Assembly (NCBI GenBank): GCA_943788935.1
Contig: CALSSE010000019.1
Span: forward strand, 1 to 64,000
DNA from: an uncultured bacterium
GTDB taxonomy: Bacteria; Myxococcota_A; Bradymonadia; UBA7976; VGTA01
Reading direction: 5' to 3'
Length of the DNA stretch: 64,000 nucleotides
Shown: piece by piece, positions 11,601 through 19,825 of the stretch
How the letters are laid out: each line of letters starts with the position of its first letter
How positions within the stretch are numbered: position 1 is the stretch's first letter
Notes under the pieces: generated by a model
Database searches by the model: none
Seen by the model: the letters and a program-made list of their open reading frames with translations, nothing else
What the model was told of the DNA's origin: nothing
Program-made: the position numbers and the translations under genes

Positions 11601-13501
11601 TCTATTTCAGAGAGCCAATTGGCGAAGATGAAAATACTCGAGAGTATTCATTCACCATAGACACCAGAGCGATTCACTACGTTGGAATAGATCCCTCTAG
11701 CCAAAAAACAGCATCTTTTAGAATCGATGAAGATGAGGCTGACCTAGCGAACCTCGCTCAGCGGATTAATGACTCATTCCCAAATCTTATAAGCGCATGG
11801 GGACGAGGAGATGAACTCAGCTTGATTATCAAAGGAGGTCGAAGCTCATCGCAAGTGGTGATCACACTCCCCTATCAAGGCCCCTGGAAACAGTCAGACC
11901 TTCAGCCATTGTGTGATCAATCTTGCACTCCTATCCGTAAGCGACTTGTCTCCAATGATTATGGTCAAGGAGACTATGTGGACTACAAAAAAATAGACGG
12001 TAAAGTAGAGGAAGAGCAAGAAGATGTTTATTTCTTAGAGTTAGACGGAGACCATACTCTGAGTGTTCTAACTACGGGCTGTCGTTATCGAACCGCTACC
12101 GAGTCAGGAATTGACACCTCATTATCTTTGTATCGACTAGACCATGGCGAGAAAATCTCTCTGATGGCACAGTCTGATGATATAGGAGATCCAGAGCCTC
12201 CTGGTGATGCGAGCCGATTCTGCTCTCATCTGAATGAAATAGAGCTAACCCAAGGCTCCTATGCTCTGTATGTCTCGGGTTACCTTGAGTCATCTCTCGA
12301 GAGCTATTCACTTTATTATAAGCTGGTTCGTGACAACATTAATCTTGGACCGACCACGGGTACTACAGTACAACTAGGACCTGAAATCTTAATCTATGAT
12401 GAATTTAGTGATGAGTTTGATACGAGACTTCACAGTCTCTCCATAGCGCAACAAGGTGTGGGTCAACAGGGCGTAAAATTATTTACCCAACTCCCTGAGC
12501 TCTGTGGACCAGAGGGAGACTTCCCCGTAAATCTTCGACCAGAGATCCAACTCGATTATGCTCAAGGTCAAGTAGTCGTTAATCTATGTACAGAAGATCC
12601 AGCTACCCAGACATTTGGCGATAGCCCACTTACAAAGATGTCGCTCAACTTTATCAGTGAAAATGATGTGCTGACACCTGCTTCTAAAAAAGCATATGAC
12701 CTGTTAAAAAAGATGGGTTATATCCCACTATCTTATCAATATTGCTTTGACTCTACAGAATGTGTGCTGAACAAGTGCGGTAATGGGATTGTGGATCGAG
12801 GAGACAATGTCGCTGATGAAGACTGTGATGATGGGAACAACACCGATGATGACTTTTGTACTAATCTTTGTAAATTTAACTCCTATGATGTTGTAGAGCG
12901 GATCTCGCCTGTTCCTCCTTTGGATGTAAATATTCAATGGAATAGTCTCCCGCTCGGGGATGATCAAGTGATCGCGTTTAAGATCCCCGATAATAAAACA
13001 TTTAGATACTTTAACCGCAGCTATAATGCGATCAATGTGAGCTCTAACGGCTTTATTACATTATTTAACACAGTTGAAGAGCCTTCCCAAACACCGACAT
13101 CAAGAGGTAACGGATGTTGTTCAGGGGGGAATATTCCTTTCAGTAGACCTAGTCGTGCTTTGATCGCTCCCTATTGGGAGGACTTGCTCGGGCAAAATTC
13201 ATATCGAGCCAAAGGTCAAAACCGTTGGACTCTTGATAACAACACGTTGATCATAGAGTGGAAAGATGTTGAGCATTATGGATATAGATCGGAGCTCAAT
13301 GTCACCGCTCAAGTGATCCTTGGTTTAGATAATGGTACAATAGAGCTTAGATGTGAAAATTGTCAAAGCGATGGTGGATTACATACTCAAGGGTTACGTG
13401 GTCCGTACTCTTATCAGGGGGTGGCGAATCCATCATTGGTTAGGCGCAGCTGGTCAGCGATCTCTGAAGGGATCAAATATGAGCCTACGATTACTCAATA
13501 A
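5684..13501 (+). CDS. Giant DUF4215-type Cys-rich repeat lipoprotein
   Basis: Paralogue of the preceding gene. I chose the ATG at 5684 because AAGG lies about 8 bases upstream; 5699 and 5741 are alternative in-frame starts. The N-terminus has a basic stretch, a hydrophobic core and a lipobox-like LISFFGC, followed by a Ser/Pro/Glu-rich linker, so it is probably a lipoprotein. Cys-rich CGDGxxxxGEECDDGN units fill roughly the first 450 residues and recur in small groups near the middle, two thirds through and near the C-terminus. They alternate with beta-sandwich stretches of the pre-peptidase-C kind (EPGRYSITLR, EAGRYIIEVG, TQGSYALYVSG). The last 200 residues resemble a nidogen-like beta domain (NVSSNGFITLF, APYWEDL). 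At about 2600 residues it is very large. Role inferred only as cell-surface or adhesion. Confidence 0.85.
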   Translation: MIINSMKKTVYSQILKHLSMIKYTAITLLLISFFGCDESSSSEPSGMMNRAPSPSEPDPRDESRPSAVVEPPPAVCGDQVRAGEEECDDGNAVEGDGCDSNCLIERCGNGVVQFAERCDDGAENSDVSPNRCRLNCTFPRCGDGVQDQREECDDGNLNNFDACRSSCLLALCGDGLLREDLEESDPLYETCDHGSLNSDTRANACRTDCQWAGCGDGIQDAGEECDLGAQNSSLRGSGASCRSDCRLPRCGDGVNDQRPECDSLPTNDPPTTCGNGRLDVGEACDQGEANTNDPAVGAYDSEHITCRTDCQFARCGDGILDLEERCDDGNIEVEPCVYGEESCMVCGSECLFIQSNDTSYCGDGEIDPSEQCDSLPTDNQTFCDSSCRFLDINCGDGDLDPNEECDDNNVLDGDGCSFECLSECSNGILDLGEVCDNGALNQIETCDLACTLGRVLIKRGMTEHQGAIPVTTYNENGTAEYSENDNISLYHDEYIFQNDGASTLSVCFDFITDEEETEDQDPESQQMFSSLFKVSLEKINSLAEDADIQLNFIDNTQGVVTDLIPNSDGCILFTDTYLDTSGAYRLKVSLQNLNSLTEETRETLRTREVLRRLDKEVHYGLDFKLYRAINQEGVNHGRVGSQGDDLYLLSLDEDAKVSLRLTTDHFGRCPLEEGTARPRLTVYNKSLDGNVGSERAIEMRLEEQDRQACSMILGSNDWLAGEYWIKVDTETPSSPSGRYRLDSNIRVSDFERSPFPPRQVILFSSEFIDHLPERRAADPLSSLRALARRYIIEVPESDEEATEKGYELEATMFGCESGALTQVELWSLDEDDDNSVFIHQAVELDESDPHWAQGACQRLRTFLEPGRYSITLRHSELESVSGLTVDEIIARSSFPYLISIHHGNDLKRGGGVNGRIGVTELRDLPVDQSTMQRFIYGEESAITEIERLGFITGIDRFTLLLDQREEVSLDLSVASACELLYNQGTLEVDFDLWLQLDGEAEPVSLRADIGEDTEEALEVFARNSQLSDCGGQIRLSIPSGSHSIYVNVKIENDSLASPLSSDQISSISLPHYTLTLERPELCGNGQTEGVEECDDGNLDANDYCDQCKLQAVCGDGIQEESLDESCDDGNLIPFDGCSPSCYQCGDQVKSAGEECEYTLDSADCDEYCTQRIYDVQTSESTYTERAISVGESDQFNIQLREYSWLAIETLGCESEDPNLPRRFDTKLELTRDEDNHVFEASDDQETSACAKLEQYIDRDEGGQATLEVKSERFDTVLGYSLDITQSVRLLSDRNGLCVRRPISNQNQTPIDLCPENSHTLPELKGTLSGEVNDQHRFYIDSRRENYLGFKVSRLNQSSCPRHMYVVGFMDEDGNPIRIDFDSENDETTCAVLPKRSWPEGRYSLYLETDVSNHSGGDFEYKLEAEIPEATLSTCGNYQLEIGEECDVAADGTVLGGDSNQGICRECRLPYCGDGFAERDEVCDNGVLNADDQSCLSNCQIALCGDRYIRTDLGAGEEGYEECDEGDQNADDQSCLSDCLSARCGDGFTRIDLVEGEPGYERCDDGNNEDGDGCSADCTAQEQLCSDGSYIPEGETCPEPPLIPVCGNAFTELNETCDDGNQLNGDGCDSSCQSERVYVKSGLYNEISDGIHLYEISVDGLSRLVVETEGAGSLCENGVQDPTLPEIDTTITVYDVADDGRLSQVIINNDDHPILNSKCSKVDLQLYEAGRYIIEVGAYGNEPLVPYRLKLQLSRDLSRGLPLEGQLSQGETDVYSISLYDLQSKEITIDTLRAFSDLKVEFIHVGRDEVLDPFINPNQPNHSASFPIDVTLESELGEDLFGSGDEPGEARSILDRVFVLVHRDTEILGLRRYAIGLTRLCGDGVLNYGGSQRYVENGEQCDDGNTNDGDGCSSWCRLERNLCGNGITETYIKDGVTIEETCDSGHLLADPQIPPDFAHPDQVENSEMTYSVMLYFREPIGEDENTREYSFTIDTRAIHYVGIDPSSQKTASFRIDEDEADLANLAQRINDSFPNLISAWGRGDELSLIIKGGRSSSQVVITLPYQGPWKQSDLQPLCDQSCTPIRKRLVSNDYGQGDYVDYKKIDGKVEEEQEDVYFLELDGDHTLSVLTTGCRYRTATESGIDTSLSLYRLDHGEKISLMAQSDDIGDPEPPGDASRFCSHLNEIELTQGSYALYVSGYLESSLESYSLYYKLVRDNINLGPTTGTTVQLGPEILIYDEFSDEFDTRLHSLSIAQQGVGQQGVKLFTQLPELCGPEGDFPVNLRPEIQLDYAQGQVVVNLCTEDPATQTFGDSPLTKMSLNFISENDVLTPASKKAYDLLKKMGYIPLSYQYCFDSTECVLNKCGNGIVDRGDNVADEDCDDGNNTDDDFCTNLCKFNSYDVVERISPVPPLDVNIQWNSLPLGDDQVIAFKIPDNKTFRYFNRSYNAINVSSNGFITLFNTVEEPSQTPTSRGNGCCSGGNIPFSRPSRALIAPYWEDLLGQNSYRAKGQNRWTLDNNTLIIEWKDVEHYGYRSELNVTAQVILGLDNGTIELRCENCQSDGGLHTQGLRGPYSYQGVANPSLVRRSWSAISEGIKYEPTITQ

Positions 13502-13520
13502 GTGAGACAATAGTGGTGGT

Positions 13521-14567
13521 ATGATTATGAAGTTTCTCTTCGCTCTATTAGCGGTTTTAGCTGTCGTTGGAGGTGGATATCTTTACTTTCATCAAGGAGC
13601 GGAGAATACACGAGAACAAGACAGGTCACCGAGACTCCAAAGGTTACAGCTCCATGACCTCAAAGCGGACTGGCCCAAAACAGCGTCAGCGACAGAGCCC
13701 ATTGTCTTCGTGAATGAGGTCCCTATGTATAAAGGTTCGTTGCGTCGAGCTTATATAAAGGCCACCGTTCAGCTTAAGCCGCTTGAGCTCTTCAGAGAAG
13801 CGATTCTAACTGAACTTCGTCGTCAGAACGTAATAGAGAGAAACACGCTCAATGACTCAGATGAGGCGGAGCTATCTCCGCCTACAGAGTTGGATCTCGA
13901 CTGGTTACTCAGCACCAAGCAAACCATTTATCGGGTTCTAGCAGAAGAGGTGGCAGATCAAGGTAAAACCAAAAGAAATGAGCGCTTAAATGAGCGTTTA
14001 ATCGAACCCTCAGCCAAGTCCAATGCACATCTCCTCAAGCTGCCGACCCAGATCAACGTCGCCACTATAAAGCTGTATTATAAATCAGAGGATCAGCTGA
14101 AGCGACTCTTGATCGAGCGAAAGATGAAACTGATCCATACTCAGTTGGTAGAGCGCACCTTAAACTTTGGGGAGGCGCAACGACTTTACTCGGAGTCACA
14201 GCAGGGTGAGCCTCACTCTTATGAGATCTTAAGAGATGCCCCTAACCCATCGAGAGGCTTATCTCAACACCTCATCGATCGATTGTTCTCCTGCTCGGTG
14301 GGTGAGATCACCGAACCAATAGAAGTTGCTCAGTCGATCGTCATCTTCAAAGTGATTGGGCAAACCCTCTCCCACTCAGATCCACAATATACACAAAGGG
14401 TAGAGAGACTTGAGCGTTACAAAGAGCAAATTGCTCAGCGACATAACTCGCTCACCAAGACCGCCTTACAAACAGCTGTCATCAAGGTGCCGAGTAAGGC
14501 AGCGATGGTCTCTACTGACCAAATGGCACTGTTAATCCCTTTAAACATTTCTTTTCAATCACAGTAG
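13521..14567 (+). CDS. Membrane-anchored PpiC/SurA-like foldase (probable)
   Basis: A 348-residue protein with one N-terminal hydrophobic anchor (FLFALLAVLAVVGGGYLYF) and the remainder outside the cytoplasm. The central part has the SurA-type N-terminal helical pattern (VFVNEVPMYKGSLRRAY, then a charged helical region). The segment GEITEPIEVAQSIVIFKVIG is the hallmark C-terminal part of a parvulin (PpiC) rotamase domain, but the domain is short and degenerate, so catalytic activity is uncertain. It starts 20 bp after the giant lipoprotein gene and 10 bp before the next gene, so a chaperone role for the exported repeat proteins is a reasonable inference. A second ATG at 13527 is an equally possible start. 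Confidence 0.6.
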   Translation: MIMKFLFALLAVLAVVGGGYLYFHQGAENTREQDRSPRLQRLQLHDLKADWPKTASATEPIVFVNEVPMYKGSLRRAYIKATVQLKPLELFREAILTELRRQNVIERNTLNDSDEAELSPPTELDLDWLLSTKQTIYRVLAEEVADQGKTKRNERLNERLIEPSAKSNAHLLKLPTQINVATIKLYYKSEDQLKRLLIERKMKLIHTQLVERTLNFGEAQRLYSESQQGEPHSYEILRDAPNPSRGLSQHLIDRLFSCSVGEITEPIEVAQSIVIFKVIGQTLSHSDPQYTQRVERLERYKEQIAQRHNSLTKTALQTAVIKVPSKAAMVSTDQMALLIPLNISFQSQ

Positions 14568-14577
14568 CGGAGCTCTC

Positions 14578-15942
14578 ATGTACCATTTAAGACAGACTAG
14601 GGTATTCCATTACTCTCTACTCAGCCTCATATTGATAAGCTTATTGATTATCAACATTACGTTTAGTGATGCTACTCCTATGTCGAGAGCGTCCTCTCGG
14701 TCATCATCTTCTACAACGAGGCTGTGTATGATGGAGCTTCATCAGGTCTCAGTTTTTAAAAGAAAACTTAATTACCAGTTATGGGACTCGATTGAAGAAC
14801 CCGAACCTGAAATTTTTGCTCAAATTAAGGTCAATAACAAGATCGTGTTTAGTGGTCTCTTGGGTGAGGGCCAATATCAACACCAGCTTGATCTAAAAAC
14901 AGCTCCTTTCCCTTGTGATCAGTTGAGAAAAAGAGTTCTGATCGCTATCTTTGATCAAGATAAATCTCAATCTATGGAGATTATTGGTGAACTCACTATG
15001 AGAGTGAAGAAGATGGGGGATGTTCTCCACCAAACTTTAAGTGGGGGGGCTGTCAGATTCTTTAACTTTACCATTCGTGATCTGAGCGCTCAGAAAATTA
15101 AAGAACAGTCTGTTAAGAATAAACAGGCTAGAATGTCTAAAGTAGAGGTCACCACTCCCTCTGATAAAGAACCTGCAGAAGAGCCCGCTCCTGCACCCGA
15201 AGCAGAAGAGCCCGCTCCTGCACCCGAAGCAGAAGAGCCCGCTCCTGCACCCGAAGCAGAAGAGCCCGCTCCTGCACCCGAAGCAGAAGAGCCCGCTCCT
15301 GCACCCGAAGCAGAAGAGCCCGCTCCTGCACCCGAAGCAGAAGAGCCCGCTCCTGCACCCGAAGCAGAAGAGCCCGCTCCTGCACCCGAAGCAGAAGAGC
15401 CCGCTCCTGCACCCGAAGCAGAAGAGCCCGCTCCTGCACCCGAAGCAGAAGAGCCCGCTCCTGCACCCGAAGCAGAAGAGCCCGCTCCTGCACCCGAAGC
15501 AGAAGAGCCCGCTCCTGCACCCGAAGCAGAAGAGCCCGCTCCTGCACCCGAAGCAGAAGAGCCCGCTCCTGCACCCGAAGCAGAAGAGCCCGCTCCTGCA
15601 CCCGAAGCAGAAGAGCCCGCTCCTGCACCCGAAGCAGAAGAGCCCGCTCCTGCACCCGAAGCAGAAGAGCCCGCTCCTGCACCCGAAGCAGAAGAGCCCG
15701 CTCCTGCACCCGAAGCAGAAGAGCCCGCTCCTGCACCCGAAGCAGAAGAGCCCGCTCCTGCACCCGAAGCAGAAGAGCCCGCTCCTGCACCCGAAGCAGA
15801 AGAGCCCGCTCCTGCACCCGAAGCAGAAGAGCCCGCTCCTACACCCGAAGCGGAAGCCGAAGTTAAAGTTAAAGTTGAAGAGCCCGAAGAGCTAGCTCCT
15901 ACGTCCATAGCTGAATCCGTAACCGAAGAGCCCGCTAAATAA
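14578..15942 (+). CDS. Exported protein with C-terminal EEPAPAPEA tandem repeat tail
   Basis: A 454-residue protein. Residues 10-30 form a signal peptide or anchor (LLSLILISLLIINITF). Residues 50-175 form a compact beta-rich domain (QVSVFKRKLNYQLWD, FAQIKVNNKIVFSG, VLIAIFDQDKS) that resembles a C2-like sandwich, though I cannot assign it firmly. Residues 201-425 are 25 copies of the nine-residue unit EEPAPAPEA, identical even at DNA level except the last. A short acidic end follows (EVKVKVEEPEE). Pro/Glu/Ala repeats of this kind are extended spacers that can span periplasm or cell wall, as in TonB. CGGAG lies just upstream of the ATG. It follows the PpiC-like gene by 10 bp and is probably in the same operon. 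Confidence 0.7.
   Translation: MYHLRQTRVFHYSLLSLILISLLIINITFSDATPMSRASSRSSSSTTRLCMMELHQVSVFKRKLNYQLWDSIEEPEPEIFAQIKVNNKIVFSGLLGEGQYQHQLDLKTAPFPCDQLRKRVLIAIFDQDKSQSMEIIGELTMRVKKMGDVLHQTLSGGAVRFFNFTIRDLSAQKIKEQSVKNKQARMSKVEVTTPSDKEPAEEPAPAPEAEEPAPAPEAEEPAPAPEAEEPAPAPEAEEPAPAPEAEEPAPAPEAEEPAPAPEAEEPAPAPEAEEPAPAPEAEEPAPAPEAEEPAPAPEAEEPAPAPEAEEPAPAPEAEEPAPAPEAEEPAPAPEAEEPAPAPEAEEPAPAPEAEEPAPAPEAEEPAPAPEAEEPAPAPEAEEPAPAPEAEEPAPAPEAEEPAPAPEAEEPAPAPEAEEPAPTPEAEAEVKVKVEEPEELAPTSIAESVTEEPAK
15178..15852 (+). repeat. 27-bp coding minisatellite, 25 copies
   Basis: Twenty-four units are identical base for base (GAAGAGCCCGCTC start, CCCGAAGCA end), and a 25th carries ACA and GCG substitutions. The unit length is a multiple of three, so copy number can change without a frameshift. 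Absence of synonymous variation implies very recent expansion or constant homogenisation. Confidence 0.97.
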
Positions 15943-16269
15943 ACTTAAAAGCAAGTATACTCTTGAGGTCATAACCCACTATGTTTGGGGAGAGATCTCA
16001 GATGAGAAGCTCGATGCTCACGGATTACGGTCATGAGCCCACGCTCCAGCGCTCACCATCTCATGAAGAACCCGCGTGACACAAATTCCCGTGGGGTGGA
16101 CACACCAAAGAAACAGCTCTTGCTCCCTTGATAGCTTCGGCGAAGAGCTCACGCGGTGGCGCCTGTTCTCTGTTTAGGATTTAGAGGCTTTTCGTCAGAA
16201 TTGACAATGATGAGATGCTTCGCTCTTGTTCTGCTCGGCTAATCCTCGCCTCCGCCCACTGTCTCTTAG
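15943..16269. other. Convergent intergenic region, no gene seen
   Basis: 327 bp between the plus-strand repeat-tail gene and the minus-strand transporter. I see no ORF with a ribosome site, no clear terminator with a T-tract and no repeat. Confidence 0.6.
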
Positions 16270-19200
16270 CTAGTCTGAGCTTCCTGTGTTCTCATCAGTC
16301 TTCTCTTCTAAAATCTTATTCTCTGCGATTTTATGACTAGAAGCGCTTAACGAATTTTCCTCAACTCTAGTAAAGAGCCCTCTAAACACGACAAGTCCAA
16401 TGGGGGAGATCATCGCCATTCCTCCAATCCAAAGCCATACTATTTTGTGATCGGGGAAACTTAAGAAGCCATCTGGAGTATATGAAGTGAGTAAGAATCC
16501 TGACATTCCACCTGCGAGCGCCTTTCCTACAAAGTAGGGGAGCACCGCGAGCGCGATGTAGGCACCCTCTTTACCCTTAGGCGCAATTTCAGCACTAAAT
16601 TGCATGAGGCGCGGTGACCAGATCGCCTCACCGATGGTAAAGAAGAAGATGAAAATCACGATTGATACGTAGAAGGGGTCACGCTGTCCGACTGCAACTC
16701 CTAACCAATAGTCATAGATGAGGTCACCAAGAATACCATGACTTAAACTCTCAGCGATGGACTCTGGGATAAAGCACAAAAAGACGGCCCCAGCAGAGAT
16801 CGCAGTACCGATCAAGAGCATGGTGTAAGAGCTTATTTTTGCGGTCAAGATTGAGATAAGAGGCACAAAGAAGACGATCAAGATCGGATTCAGAACTCCA
16901 AAGATACTCCCCACCTGGGCGCCCTCTCCAAAGACACGAATTCCGTAAGTAGGAAACATCACATGGAAGATAAAGAAGGTAAGACGGACAAACACCAAAA
17001 TGGAGAGCATGAAGAGATAGATCCAGAAAGGTCGCTCACTAAAGTTCTCTTTAAGCTGTGCTACAGTCTGATCGGTCGCCTCTCGTACTGCGTGCATCAC
17101 ACGCTCAAAACTACCGCCAGTGTACAGACTGATCATCGAGAGGATCGCATACAGAGTAAGACCTGAGGTGATCAAAGCACTAAATACGATCGCTGCCCAT
17201 CCCCACTTAGTGAGCTTCACTGAAGGATGCAAGAAGAGTGCTGAGAGGGCTAAAATGCAGATGACACTCAACATAAGTCCCAAATAGCGAGCTTGAATAC
17301 TACGCTGTTGGTCTATCTCATCGAGAGTCGTTTCAGCGCGCTGCGCATTGATAAACTTGAGTCGCCAATAAACTGCGAAAGTAGAGAGAAATAGAGCTGC
17401 AGTGATACTCATCAAGAAATAATCACCTAATTTCGTAGTGATGATATATCCGATGAACGATATGCACATGACCCCTATGACAAATTCACTACGGATCTTG
17501 CTGAGACGGCTTAACATGGTAGCGCTCAGCGTCTTCTGAAGTTCTGCCTCATCAACAACCTCTTTCGCTGTGAACTTAATCCCTTCATCCGTCATCTCAA
17601 CGCCTTCACGCATCCACAATACAGCGATGAGATCGGGAATATTAATGAAGAAGCCAATCCCTAAGATCACTTGATACGTTGAGAGCTCCAACCCGATCCC
17701 AGGTATCACTACGGATCCACCATCCCCATACGTATTACGGATCGCGTCAAAGAGCCATCCGCCGATCGCAAAACCTATATTCATGAGGGTATAAAACAAC
17801 CCAAAGCCCAGAGCAGCGCTCTCGGTAGTCGTAAACTTCTTGATACCCACTTTGAGCACAGGGCCAGTGATCGCGACTCCCAATGCAAAGGGGAGGAACC
17901 CTAAGAGAGTCGTAAAGACAATATCAGTGGTAAGCGGCATAAATAAGCGTGCCGTTAAGAGCATAACAGTACCAATTAAGAGGGTCTTCTTGACTCCGAT
18001 CGTGTCACAGACCGCGCCTACTACCATGACCGTAATCGTCATTGTGAGGCTGAAAACCGTGTAATAAGCTGCTGCTCCAGAGTCACCAAGCCCAATATCG
18101 CGTGAGAGATAGAGGACAAAGGTATAACTCGCTGCACCATATGCTGAGTACTCAGTGAGCTTGGTAAAGAACATTAAGTAGAGCTCACGTGGGCTCCCCT
18201 TAAGTCCATTAACATAACGCAAAATCATATACACTAGCGCTACTAGCATCCCAAAGAGGATGAGGAAGACAAAGGTGTCAAGTTTAGTGAACGCGCCTCG
18301 TGAGAAGCGGCTCATAAGTGACTCAGTTGACTGGATATCAAGCACTCGCCAAGAATCAATCTTGGAGACGAGTTTGATAGGAGGAGTCCCTACTTTTCTA
18401 TTTTGATTGAGGGTTTTCTCTCGAACAGATGTTTGCTGAGATCTCTTTGAAGCAGATAAGTGCTCATTACCAAGTAAGTTGAGATAGAAAGGGACTTCTC
18501 GCGCTTCAATACCTTTCTCTTCTTTGAGTTTAACCGTTCCAGTGAGGCGATAACCGTCTTTAGCGGCAACCCCATTAGACCAGCGAACTGTCTCGGGGTC
18601 TATTTGATGCCAGCCCGCTTCATTCAAATCATGTTCAAAGACCTTGAGAGTCCGCGTATCCCTTAAAAGTTGAGCACCACTCTTGTAAGCAGTCTCTACT
18701 TTATTCTCGCCGAGTAGCTTAAGGAACGCTTCGGCAGTCGGTATAAAAGAGACCCAATGGGTTGATTGAACTTTGTGAACACGCCAAGCGACCTTGGTCG
18801 CCTCGGTAGACTTGGAGTCTGCTTCTTTGACCTGAACTGTCTCAGGCTTAACCTCAGTCTTCACTTCGGTCGAGATCTCATCTTCGGCGCCAGTCTTATC
18901 ATTAGCGCTAGTCTTGGTCTCAGTCTCAGTCTCAGTCTTCGCCTTGTCTAAGTTCACCTTGACGGTCACAGCTTTTGGCGCTTCATCTTGAGTTAGAATC
19001 ACGTAAAAAGTTACTTTATGCTCTTTAGTGTGCTCTTTCGATCGTTGGTCGCGATTATCAGTCTCACCCATCTTTGGCTTTGAAAGAGCTGTGGCGCTTA
19101 AGGTCATGCTGCCATTGATACAGTATCCGCCTTCAGTTTTAGCGCCAGAGGTCCATTTTACGGACTTAATCTGAACCCGCTCAAATCCAGCAGCCTCCAT

Positions 19201-19485
19201 TTCACGCTGAAAATCCTTTAGAGATTGTGAATCTCTGAGTGACGCGCTCGCGGTCTGATAAGCCGCTTGATATTGTTTTTGCTGTAGTTGACCTAAGAAC
19301 TGCTCAGCGATAGGAGCGAATTCTTTCCACTGGCTTGAATCAGATGTACCTTTGGAGGGTGGAGCACCTCCTCCTGCAAATACTGAAGCAATAAAACAAA
19401 CGGTGACGCCTAACGCTATGAGAGCTGAGATAATGCTCTTAGGTTTGACGGGCACACGCCAGAGTGAGCGTGATGAATGAGCCAT
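16270..19485 (-). CDS. MFS/POT-type transporter fused to two exported N-terminal domains
   Basis: A 1071-residue fusion. AGGAGG lies nine bases before the ATG. Residues 15-40 are a signal anchor. Residues 50-190 and 235-370 are two copies of one domain: 'W..F.P.AE.FL..L......AY......LRD...LK.F......AG', then 'VKWT.G......Y...G.....', resembling DUF4019/NTF2-like exported domains. The copies are separated by a Glu/Lys/Thr-rich linker. From about residue 400 follow 12-14 membrane spans of an MFS permease with proton-dependent oligopeptide transporter character (NIGFAIGGWLFD; GEAIWSPRLMQF near the end). Peptide or related solute transport is inferred, and the substrate is unknown. The duplicated solvent-exposed domain in front of an MFS core is unusual and could be a periplasmic capture or gating module. 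Confidence 0.8.
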   Translation of the reverse strand: MAHSSRSLWRVPVKPKSIISALIALGVTVCFIASVFAGGGAPPSKGTSDSSQWKEFAPIAEQFLGQLQQKQYQAAYQTASASLRDSQSLKDFQREMEAAGFERVQIKSVKWTSGAKTEGGYCINGSMTLSATALSKPKMGETDNRDQRSKEHTKEHKVTFYVILTQDEAPKAVTVKVNLDKAKTETETETKTSANDKTGAEDEISTEVKTEVKPETVQVKEADSKSTEATKVAWRVHKVQSTHWVSFIPTAEAFLKLLGENKVETAYKSGAQLLRDTRTLKVFEHDLNEAGWHQIDPETVRWSNGVAAKDGYRLTGTVKLKEEKGIEAREVPFYLNLLGNEHLSASKRSQQTSVREKTLNQNRKVGTPPIKLVSKIDSWRVLDIQSTESLMSRFSRGAFTKLDTFVFLILFGMLVALVYMILRYVNGLKGSPRELYLMFFTKLTEYSAYGAASYTFVLYLSRDIGLGDSGAAAYYTVFSLTMTITVMVVGAVCDTIGVKKTLLIGTVMLLTARLFMPLTTDIVFTTLLGFLPFALGVAITGPVLKVGIKKFTTTESAALGFGLFYTLMNIGFAIGGWLFDAIRNTYGDGGSVVIPGIGLELSTYQVILGIGFFINIPDLIAVLWMREGVEMTDEGIKFTAKEVVDEAELQKTLSATMLSRLSKIRSEFVIGVMCISFIGYIITTKLGDYFLMSITAALFLSTFAVYWRLKFINAQRAETTLDEIDQQRSIQARYLGLMLSVICILALSALFLHPSVKLTKWGWAAIVFSALITSGLTLYAILSMISLYTGGSFERVMHAVREATDQTVAQLKENFSERPFWIYLFMLSILVFVRLTFFIFHVMFPTYGIRVFGEGAQVGSIFGVLNPILIVFFVPLISILTAKISSYTMLLIGTAISAGAVFLCFIPESIAESLSHGILGDLIYDYWLGVAVGQRDPFYVSIVIFIFFFTIGEAIWSPRLMQFSAEIAPKGKEGAYIALAVLPYFVGKALAGGMSGFLLTSYTPDGFLSFPDHKIVWLWIGGMAMISPIGLVVFRGLFTRVEENSLSASSHKIAENKILEEKTDENTGSSD

Positions 19486-19621
19486 AGACCCTAACCTCCT
19501 AGAATTTGATAAACACTAAATAAACTTATGCGGTGTTTAATTCGCAAAAAATCGACTCACTATGCCCGAGTGACTATAAATGTTCAAGTCATGCTCAACA
19601 TCAAAAACGACCTTATGATGA

Positions 19622-19790
19622 TCCAGCGTTTAAACTATTCCTCTAAACTATTCCTCTAAACTATTCCTCTGAGACCTTTTCGACCTTATCCAGCGTTTAA
19701 ACTATTCCTCTGAGACCTTTTCGAGACCTTTTCGAAGACCTTTTCGAGACCTTTGAAGACCTTTGGAACCTTGGGAGACCTATTTCGAGA
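19622..19790. repeat. Cluster of direct repeats (CTATTCCTCT and GAGACCTTTTCG types)
   Basis: In the 340-bp gap between two minus-strand genes, a CTATTCCTCT(AAA) motif occurs four times, TCCAGCGTTTAAACTATTCC twice, and a GACCTTT core about seven times at roughly 10-14 bp spacing. No ORF is present. The regular spacing suggests a protein-binding array or a small mobile repeat. Confidence 0.7.
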
Positions 19791-19825
19791 TTAAATAGAT
19801 TGCAAAGTGTAAAGGTCTTAAGCTC

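Noticed and set aside
15090..15908. Long minus-strand open frames opposite the 27-bp repeats
   Set aside because: They only exist because the repeat unit is a multiple of three; the proteins are pure repeats with no start signal, and the plus strand has a signal peptide and a domain.
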